A stretch of DNA of 16,676 nt from JAGXQV01 sp964527565 (GTDB taxonomy: Bacteria; Pseudomonadota; Gammaproteobacteria; Burkholderiales; Sulfuricellaceae), in the NCBI GenBank assembly GCA_964527565.1, contig CAZGOY010000057.1:1-16676 (forward strand). The letters are read 5' to 3'. This document shows, in pieces, positions 1 through 9,900 of this stretch. Position 1 is the first letter of the stretch. Each line of letters begins with the position of its first letter. Made by a program: the position numbers and the translations under genes. Below the pieces are notes generated by a model, which was not told the origin of the DNA, made no database searches, and saw only the letters and a program-made list of their open reading frames with translations.

Positions 1-54
1 ATTATATCAAATAGTTACTTGGTAGTTCGCCCTTCTTATGCAAAATTCAGGTTA
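1..54. repeat. Terminal inverted repeat, left arm (54 bp)
   Basis: Positions 1-54 are the exact reverse complement of positions 16623-16676, and identity stops at position 55 (G here, A in the other arm read inward). The arm is AT-rich against a GC-rich background. It ends in TA (53-54), and that TA also forms the flank of the adjacent MITE. No transposase is present. The likeliest reading is that both ends of this piece run into the same end of a repeated element, probably an insertion sequence in opposite orientations, where an assembly or extraction stopped. A genuine transposon terminus is the alternative. I do not recognise the sequence as a named IS end. Confidence 0.9.
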
Positions 55-237
55 GTTCTACTTTGTCAGATTACCAAACCCACAGATTTAACAGGTTCCT
101 TCCCCCCACGGGGGAAGGTCAGGATGGGGGCGAGATAATCATTCAACCAGTTGATTTATCTCACCCCCACCCCAGCCCTCCCCCACAGGGGGAGGGAGCA
201 AAACCCAATGTCGAGGCAATCTGACAAAGTAGAATTA
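53..237. mobile_element. MITE-like element, copy 1, with TA flanks
   Basis: This is a non-coding element of 181 bp (55-235) bounded by 18-bp terminal inverted repeats: GTTCTACTTTGTCAGATT at 55-72 and AATCTGACAAAGTAGAAT at 218-235. It is flanked by TA on both sides (53-54 and 236-237), as expected for a TA target duplication of IS630/Tc1-type transposition. The interior is a chain of palindromes. There is a 9-bp stem with 3-nt loop at 98-118, a central imperfect hairpin at about 121-173 (GAGATAA 132-138 pairs with TTATCTC 156-162), and a 9-bp stem at 176-196. A second copy in the same orientation lies at 12773-12950. The architecture resembles Neisseria Correia elements, but the family is not one I can name. 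It ends 61 bp before the uvrD start codon. Confidence 0.88.
144..156 (-). promoter_or_regulatory. IHF-consensus-like site inside MITE copy 1
   Basis: Read on the minus strand, this is AATCAACTGGTTG, a full match to the IHF consensus WATCAANNNNTTR. It lies at the apex of the element's central palindrome. The equivalent position in the second copy also matches, although its four spacer bases differ. Binding is inferred. The apex sequence TCAANNNNTTGA is itself palindromic, so part of the match could come from stem conservation instead of protein binding. Confidence 0.45.
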
Positions 238-281
238 AGCAAGAAATTGCGTGTAGCGGCAGCGAATGCCGATTCCCCCTT

Positions 282-290
282 TGCTATAAT
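282..290 (+). promoter_or_regulatory. Extended -10 promoter of uvrD
   Basis: TGCTATAAT is a perfect extended -10 element (TG at 282-283, TATAAT at 285-290). No convincing TTGACA-like -35 is seen about 17 bp upstream (around 262-267), which extended -10 promoters can tolerate. Transcription would be expected to begin about 6-9 nt after 290, that is at roughly 296-299, essentially on the uvrD ATG at 299. This implies a leaderless or near-leaderless mRNA. MITE copy 1 ends at 235-237, just upstream of the region RNA polymerase would contact. Confidence 0.65.
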
Positions 291-298
291 CCCCCGCC

Positions 299-2455
<2,157 letters not shown>

Positions 2456-2471
2456 TTTAAAAGGGGCAACC

Positions 2472-3797
2472 ATGGCACAACTCGAAGCGCTGGTTTCACT
2501 GCTGTCCGGCTGGGTGTGGGGGCCGCCGATGCTGATCCTGCTGGTGGGCACCGGGGTCTATCTCACGATCATCCTGCGCGGCATGCAGTTTCGCGCCCTG
2601 CCGCATGCGCTCAAGCTAATCTGGCACAAGGAGCACGCCCTGGACGGCGACATCAGCCATTTCGCCGCGCTGATGACCGCGCTGGCGGCGACCGTCGGCA
2701 TCGGCAACATCGTCGGCGTAGCCACCGCCATCACCCTGGGCGGGCCGGGCGCCGTGTTCTGGATGTGGATGACCGGGCTGGTCGGCATGGCCACCAAGTA
2801 CGCCGAAGCGGTGCTGGCGGTGAAATACCGCGAAAAGGGACCGCACGGCATGCGCGGCGGCCCCATGTACTACCTTGCCAAGGGCGCGGGATTGCCCAGG
2901 CTGGCTTGGTTTTTCGCCCTGTTCACCGCGCTGGCGGCCTTCGGCATCGGCAACATGACACAGGCCAACGCGGTAGCCGGAATTTTTCAGTCGATGTTCC
3001 ACATCGAACCGTGGGTCACCGGCTTGGTGCTGATGCTCCTCACCGCGCTGGTCATACTCGGCGGCATCAAGTCCATCGGGCGTTTCACCTCGCTGCTGGT
3101 GCCCTTCATGATCGTCGGCTACGTCGGCGCCGCGCTGCTGGTGCTGGCGCTCAATATCAGCGAAATTCCCCAGGCGCTGGGGCTGATCTTTTACCACGCC
3201 TTCAACCCGATTGCCGCCGGTGGCGGTTTCGCCGGCGCGGCGGTAGCGGCGGCGATGCGTTACGGCGTGGCGCGCGGGGTGTTTTCCAACGAATCCGGCC
3301 TCGGCTCCGCGCCCATCGCCGCCGCCGCCGCACGCACCAACGATCCGGTGAAGCAGGCGCTGGTCAGCATGACCCAGACCTTCATCGACACCCTGGTGGT
3401 ATGCACCATGACCGCCCTGGTCATCCTCACCGCCACCCCCTGGATGCAGGGCGTCGGTGCGGGGCAACTGACCAGCGCCAGCTTCGGCGAGACGCTCGGT
3501 ATTGCCGGCAGCATGATCGTCGCCATCGCCACGGCCCTGTTCGCCTATTCCACCCTGATCGGCTGGAATTACTACGGTGAAAAGGCCATCGAATACCTCG
3601 CCGGAAGCCGCGCCATCGCGCCCTATCGCGTGGTGTTCGTCTGCGCGGTGATGCTCGGCGCGATGATGAAACTGGAATTCGTGTGGAATTTCTCCGACCT
3701 GATGAACGGCATGATGGCGATACCCAACCTGATCGCCCTGCTGCTGCTCTCGAAGGTGGTCAAGGCGGAAACCGAGCGCTATTTCAAGGGGGGTTAG
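2472..3797 (+). CDS. AGCS family alanine/glycine:cation symporter
   Basis: A 441-aa inner-membrane secondary transporter of the Amino acid/Glycine:Cation Symporter family (TC 2.A.25, DagA/AlsT-like), expected to import alanine or glycine with Na+ or H+. The family hallmarks are clear: GIGNIVGVATAI with GGPGAVFWMW (77-100), RGGPMYYLAKG (128-138), and GVFSNESGLGSAPIAAAAA (269-287). About ten hydrophobic segments are seen, for example near 18-35, 64-90, 92-117, 145-160, 181-198, 206-228, 303-322, 344-364, 386-400 and 415-430. The start is supported by AAGGGG at 2461-2466, five bases before the ATG. It begins 16 bp after uvrD, so it is probably co-transcribed with it, although no functional tie is known. 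The exact substrate cannot be told from sequence. A hairpin and a REP doublet follow its stop. Confidence 0.95.
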   Translation: MAQLEALVSLLSGWVWGPPMLILLVGTGVYLTIILRGMQFRALPHALKLIWHKEHALDGDISHFAALMTALAATVGIGNIVGVATAITLGGPGAVFWMWMTGLVGMATKYAEAVLAVKYREKGPHGMRGGPMYYLAKGAGLPRLAWFFALFTALAAFGIGNMTQANAVAGIFQSMFHIEPWVTGLVLMLLTALVILGGIKSIGRFTSLLVPFMIVGYVGAALLVLALNISEIPQALGLIFYHAFNPIAAGGGFAGAAVAAAMRYGVARGVFSNESGLGSAPIAAAAARTNDPVKQALVSMTQTFIDTLVVCTMTALVILTATPWMQGVGAGQLTSASFGETLGIAGSMIVAIATALFAYSTLIGWNYYGEKAIEYLAGSRAIAPYRVVFVCAVMLGAMMKLEFVWNFSDLMNGMMAIPNLIALLLLSKVVKAETERYFKGG

Positions 3798-3801
3798 CCC
3801 G

Positions 3802-3820
3802 AGCGTTTCATAAAAACGCT
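3802..3820 (+). terminator. Small stem-loop after the AGCS gene
   Basis: AGCGTTT (3802-3808) pairs with AAACGCT (3814-3820) across a five-base loop, five bases after the AGCS stop codon. The 7-bp stem is followed by GCCTTTCC, not by a run of T, so it is at best a weak intrinsic terminator. The larger palindrome immediately downstream may do more of the work. Confidence 0.35.
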
Positions 3821-3826
3821 GCCTTT

Positions 3827-3909
3827 CCTGTAGGAGGGGGCTTGCCCCCGAGCTTTTCCGTTCTAGATGTGGAAAGTCAAAATCTCGGGGCCAAGGCCCC
3901 TCCTACAGG
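3827..3909. repeat. REP/BIME-type paired palindrome between convergent genes
   Basis: Two 26-bp arms (3827-3852 and 3884-3909) form an inverted pair matching at 24 of 26 positions. Each arm starts or ends with the CCTGTAGGAG motif common to REP sequences of pseudomonads and relatives. Each also contains its own small hairpin: GGGGGCTTGCCCCC at 3836-3849 and GGGGCCAAGGCCCC at 3887-3900. The two differences between arms are at positions 14 and 19, which pair with each other in the small hairpin, so the change is compensatory. The spacer holds a further short complement (CTTTTCC/GGAAAG). The position between the 3' ends of two converging genes is typical for a BIME and would suit a bidirectional transcription or mRNA-stability barrier. 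No REP-associated tyrosine transposase lies in the window. Confidence 0.8.
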
Positions 3910-3937
3910 GTTTGCTGGCATTCACGAAAAATCCGGG

Positions 3938-6900
3938 TTAGCTGAAATCCACCTCGACATGGTGCTCGCGGCGGTCATCCAGCAAGGGGATGAAGGCTTG
4001 CGCCAAGCCGTTTTCTTCGAGTAGCGCGCCGTCCAGCGTGATCCGCGCGCATCCTTGGGCGACGCGCTGGAAAGCGATGTGGTAGACGGTCTCCCGATAG
4101 CGGTAGTGCATTTTGTAGGACGCCCAATGGGCCGGGACGCACGGGGCGATGCGCAGGCGCTCCCCTTCCAGTTGCAGGCCCAGCAGGGTTTCCACGATGA
4201 GCCGGTACATCCAGCCGGACGCCCCGGTGTACCAGGTCCAGCCGCCGCGTCCGGTGTGCGGCGCGGCGCCATAGATGTCGGCGCTCATGACGTAGGGTTC
4301 GACCTTGTAGCGTTCGATCGCTTCCGGCGTGCTGCCGTGGTTGACCGGGTTGAGCATGGCAAACAGTTCCCAGGCGCGCTCCCGTTCGCCCAGCAGGGCA
4401 AATGCGCTGGCCGCCCAAATCGCGGCATGGGTGTATTGCCCGCCGTTCTCGCGCACGCCGGGGACGTAACCCTTGATGTAGCCGGGTTCCAAGGCCGATT
4501 TGTCGAATGGCGGGTCGAGCAACTGGATCAATTGAGCGTCGCGGCGCACCAGGCGCGCATCCAGCGCCGCCATCGCCTGGCGGGCGCGCTGCGGGTCGCC
4601 GCCGCCCGAGATCACCGCCCAGCTTTGGCTGATCGAGTCGATCTGGCATTCATCGTTTTCGGCGGAACCCAAGGGTGTGCCGTCGTCGAAATAGGCGCGC
4701 CGGTACCAGCCGCCATCCCAGGCATGGGCCTCGATGTTGTCGCGCAGCGCCGCCGCCTGGGCGCTACAGCTTGCGGCAAAATCCGCATCGTTGCGGCCCT
4801 GCGCCAAAGCGGCAAACAGGCCGAGGTTCTCGTAAAGGAACCACGCCAGCCAGACGCTTTCGCCCTGCCCTTTGTCACCCACCAGGTTCATGCCGTCGTT
4901 CCAGTCGCCGCAGCCCATCAGCGGCAATTGGTGCCCCCCGAAGCGCAAGCCGTGCTGGATGGCACGCACGCAGTGTGCGTAGAGACTCGCCGCTTCCGCC
5001 GAACGCTGCGGCTGGTCGTAATAGGACTCTTCCAAGGGGTTCAGTTCGCGGCCTTCGAGAAAATGAACGGCTTCGTCGAGCACCCCGCTGTCGCCGGTCG
5101 CCAGCACGTAACGGCTGGTGGCATAGGGCAGCCACAAATAATCGTCGGAAAAATGGGTGCGCACCCCTTGCCCATTGGGCGGGTGCCACCAGTGTTGCAC
5201 GTCGCCCTGGAGGAACTGGCGCCCGGCGCAGCGCAGCAACTGTTCGCGGGCCAGCCACGGGGTGGTGTGGATCAGCGCCATGGTGTCCTGCAACTGGTCG
5301 CGGAAACCGTAGGCCCCGCCCGACTGGTAATAGCCGCTACGGCCCCACAGACGGCTGGACAGCGTTTGATACACCAGCCAGCCGTTGGTCAACACGTCCA
5401 GCGCCGGATCGGGGGTCTCGACATGCACCGCGCCGAGGGTATGGTTCCAGTATTCCCATACCGCTTCCAATGCCTGGCGGGCGCGCACCGGCCCGCCGAA
5501 ACGCTGGATGAAGCGGCGGGCTTCGTCGTCGTCGCAGGCCGCGCCGGACAGAAACACGATTTCGCGTTCCTGTCCTTCGGCGAGTTCGATGACCGTCTGA
5601 ATCGCCGCGCACGGGTCGAGTCCGGCACCGGTGCGGTTCGATAGCTGTTTGCGGCGCATCACCGCCGGGCTGGCCAGCGAGCCGTTGCGCCCGATGAACT
5701 CGCTGCGGTTGCCCGTCACCCGCCGTTCCGTCTCGCTGACCAAAGCGAACACCACCCGGTTGGCGCATTCGCGGCCATAGGCGTTGCGGGCAAACAGTGC
5801 GCCGCTGAGCGGGTCGGGTTCGGTCACGATGTGCATCAGGTTGGCATGACGCCACTCGCCCAGCACCAGCTCCCAGTACCCGGTCAACGAGATGCGGCGC
5901 GCCCGTTTGGAAAGATTGCGCAGCTTGAGCACCACGAATTTCACCGGGGCGTCCATCGCGACAAAAGTGGTGAGTTCCGAGGCGATGCCCGTTTCCTCAT
6001 GTTCGAACACGCTGTAGCCGAAGCCGTGGCGGCAGACGTAACCGTTGCGGCCACGCGCCGGCAAGGGCGTGGGCGACCAGTAGGCGCCGCTTTCCTCGTC
6101 GCGGAGGTAGAACGCTTCGCCGCTGCTGTCGCACAGCGGGTCGTTGTGCCAGGGAGTAAGGCGGAATTCGTGGGCGTTTCCCACCCAGGTATAAGCGCCG
6201 CCGCTTTCGCTGACCACCGTGCCGATGTGCGGGCTGGCGATGACGTTGACCCATGGCGCCGGGGTAGTTTGCCCGGCTTCGAGCGTGATGACGTATTCGC
6301 GCCCGTCCGGGGTGAAACCGCCCAGGCCGTTGCAGAATATGCGTTCGCGGGGCGGCAACGGATGCACCGCTTCGCTGCCCGCCCGCCGCACCGCCTCGAA
6401 GCGGTCGGATGGGCGTTCCGTCGAAATGCGCCGTTCGACCTGTTCGATCAGGGTTTCGGCGGTATCGGTGAAGACGATGCGGGCGACAGTCTGGAACAGG
6501 ACCCGGTCGTCTTCGGACAGCTCTTCGGTGCGCAGCACGAACACCCCGCCGGGCTTGTTCATGACTTGCGCTTCCGGCCCCGAGTTGATCAAACCGACGA
6601 TTTGATCCTGAAGCACGCCGCGATACCCTGAAAAATCCTCGTTGATAATCACCAGATCGGCGATCAGCCCCTTCATTCGCCAATAGGCATGGGCTTGCAG
6701 CACCTGTTTGACGAGGTCGATGCGGTTCAGGTCGCCGATGCGGATCAGGACGATGGGCAAATCGCCGGACACGGCGAAGCGCCACAGCCCGGGCTGTCCC
6801 GTGTGGTTGCGGGCAATCACGCCGGGCGCTGCGCGGCGCAAGGCATTGCTGAAAATCACCGAATTCGCCAGACGTCCGAATATCTGGGCGTCCGGTTCGC

Positions 6901-9900
6901 CGACATTGAGGTTGCGCAACACCTCCTGGCTCTGGAACCACGCCATTTCAAAGGCACGCTCGACGAAATGGCGGTCACAATATTTCTCCAGCAGGGCCAG
7001 CGCCGCTTCGCGGGTGGCGGCGACACCGGAAATGATCTGCACGGTTGCCGATTCGTCGGGCGTCAGGGTAAGGGTGCGGCGGATTGCCACGATGGGGTCG
7101 AGCACCGGCCCGTCGCTGTTCGACAACGCTGGCGATGGGTTGCTGCCGTCCAACGCCAGCGGATCGGCAACGCTTCGACCGCGCCCGATAAACCTGGCGC
7201 GGTCGGTCTCAAAAGAGGGCGCATCGGCCACCGCGCCGGGCGCGGCGAGCAGGTGGAACATCCACGGCACCTGTTCATCCGGCGTGCGGCGGCGGCGCGT
7301 ACACAGGATCGCCTGGCGCGCGGGAAGAATTTCAGTTTGCACGAACAGGTTGCTGAAAGCGCGGTGCGCCAGATCGGCGTTCAACGGTGCCAGCACCACT
7401 TCCGCGTAGCTCGTCACCTCGATGTGGCGGGGCCGCGACGACAGATTGGTGAGGGTGACGCGGCGGATTTCCACGTCATCTTCGGCGGACACGCTGATTT
7501 CGGTGTGGGTTTCGATGGCCTGGTCGCGACGCCGGTATTCGGCGCGCGCCTGGACAAAAATCGCCTCGTAATGCGACGGCTTGCGCAAGGTCGGTTGATA
7601 GGCGGCGGACCAGTAGCGCCCGGTTTCGCGGTCGCGCAAGTAGATGAAGGTGCCCCAGCAGTCCGCCGTGGCGTCCTCGCGCCAACGGGTGACGGCGAGG
7701 TCGTGCCAACGGCTGTAACCGCCGCCGACATGGGTCGCCATCACGTGGTAACGGCCATTGGAGAGCAGGTGGACTTCCGGCAGCGGGGTATTCGGCTCGC
7801 TAAATACCCGCATGATGGCGCCGGCTTCGGCATCGGGCGGACGCGCGGCGGCAATGACTTCGGCAGCGTGGGGATGAAGGGCGGAGCCTTTTTTCGGAAC
7901 CCGTTCCTGAAGCAGCAATTCCGCCGCCTGCACCAGCGGGGCGGCCATGAAGCGGCGCTGCATGGGGCGCTCGAACAGTACGTGGCCATAGGCCAGCAGG
8001 CTCATGCCCTGATGATGCGCCATGAAGGCGCGCACGATGGCGTGGCCCTTGCCGCGCGGCACCCGCGACGGGGTGTAATCGATGGCCTCGTAAAAGCCGT
8101 ACTGGCCGAGAAAGCCGCTGTCGGCAAGGGTCTGCAAGTTACGGCAGGCGGCCTGCGGGAGCACCGTCAGCGCCAGGGAGGCGGCATACGGCGCGATCAC
8201 CAGATCGTCGCCCAGGCCGCGCTTGAAGCCCAGTCCGGGTACGCCGAAGGCTCGGTATTGGTAGACCTGATTGATGTCGGTCGTGTTGTAGCAGGATTCG
8301 GAGATGCCCCACGGCACGCCGCGCTGACTTCCGTATTCGATCTGGCGCGCCACGGCGGTCAGGCAGGTCTGCTCCAGCAAGGTGTTTTCGTAGCCCGGCA
8401 TGATCAGGCGCGGCATCAGATATTCGAACATCGAGCCGCTCCATGAAATCAGGCTGACGCCGCCGCCATGACTGGTCAACAGGCGTCCCAGGGTGAACCA
8501 GTGTTTCTGCGGCACCTGTCCCTGGGCGATGAGCAGGAAACTGGCGAGGCGTGCTTCGGAAGCCAGCAGGTCGTAACAGGACGGATCGCGGCGCCGCTCG
8601 CCGACATCGTAGCCAATGGTGAGCAGTCCGCGCGGGGTGTCGTAGAGAAATTCGAAATCCATCACCCCCAGTTTGCGGCAACGCTCTTCCAGTTGCGCGA
8701 TAAGGGCGAGCCGCGCGATTGCGCCGGATTGCGGCGGCGGCGAGCCGGCCAGTTCGGCGAGGGTGGGTGCAGACGCCAGGCGCTGCTGGCCGGGCATCAG
8801 GGCGCGCAGGTCGTCGCGCAGGGCGCGCGCTTGCCCGGTGAATGCCTGTGTCCAGTAAAGCAGTTCGCCGCTCTGGGCGGTGTCTGTCGGCAAGCCGCCA
8901 CTTAACGCCTCGCCGGCGCGGAGAATTTCGTCCAGCACGACGCCGGAGGCGGCCAGGGTCTGGGCTTTTCCATCCTGGGTCAAGGTGTGCAGGGTGTCCT
9001 GGAGAAAGCGCAGGTTTTTCGCGGGCTCGGAAGCCGGGGGAGTGTGCAGGTTTTCGGCCAGCATCCGCAAGGTGTCCTGCAATCCGTGAAAAGCCTGGGG
9101 CGAGAGCACCGGCTGGTTTTTCAACTCGGCCAACCCGGCCTGCAAGGTAAGCAAAGCGCCGACCAGATTGCCGCTGTCCACCGATGAAACGTATTGCGGA
9201 TGCAGCGGTTTCAGGGTCTGAGTATCGTACCAATTGTAGAAATGGCCGCGATAGCGTTCCAGCTTTTCCATGCTGGTCAGGGTGTTGGCGGTCAGGCGCA
9301 GGAATTCCCCGGCGCTCACGTAGCCGAAATCGTAAGCGGCGAGATTCGCCAGCAGACCCAAGCCGATGTTGGTGGGCGAGGTGCGCGAGGCGATGGCCGG
9401 AGCCGGGTATTCCTGGAAGTTGTCGGGCGGCAGCCAGTTGTCTGCCGGGCCGACGAATTCCGTGAAATAGCGCCAGGTGCGGCGCGCCGCATCGCGCAGG
9501 AACAGCCGTTGAGCGGCGCTCAAACCGGGAGCGGGCGGGCTGAACGGCAGGCTGATCCACCAGGCGACGAGGGGCGAACCCAGCCATAACGCCAAAATGG
9601 GCGCGCAGAATAACAGCTCAAGGGGCGAGTCCGCGCCCATTGCGTAGACCAGCGCCAGCACCAGGGCCGGGCCAACCCACATCTCCAGGAAGAAATCGAC
9701 CGGGGTGCGGCGCGCGTTGCGGCTGGCATAGGAAGGCAGTTGCCAGAGCAGCAGGCCGCGCCGGGTAAACAACATCCGCCCGCCCGAGCGCAGAATGGCA
9801 TCCAGATTAATCAGGGCATCGTAAGGCAGCAGCGTCAAAGTCAGTAAGGCCAGGGCCAGGGGGCGGTTCGCCGATTTGCCGGTGAGCGTCAGATGCACCC

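Noticed and set aside
15..42. A promoter in the terminal repeat reading inward (TTACTT, 16 bp, TATGCA)
   Set aside because: Both hexamers are poor matches and the arm is simply AT-rich, so it is too weak to list as a site.
98..196. Rho-independent terminators in the MITE hairpins
   Set aside because: The stems are strong but no T-run follows on either strand, so a classical intrinsic terminator is not supported.
2616..3467. A 283-codon open frame antisense to the AGCS gene
   Set aside because: Rich in His, Gly and Gln with no hydrophobic or domain pattern. It is the aligned antisense frame of a real membrane protein.
4055..5644. A 529-codon open frame antisense to the glucan synthase
   Set aside because: Codon-aligned antisense shadow of the GH94 region. 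No protein features of its own.
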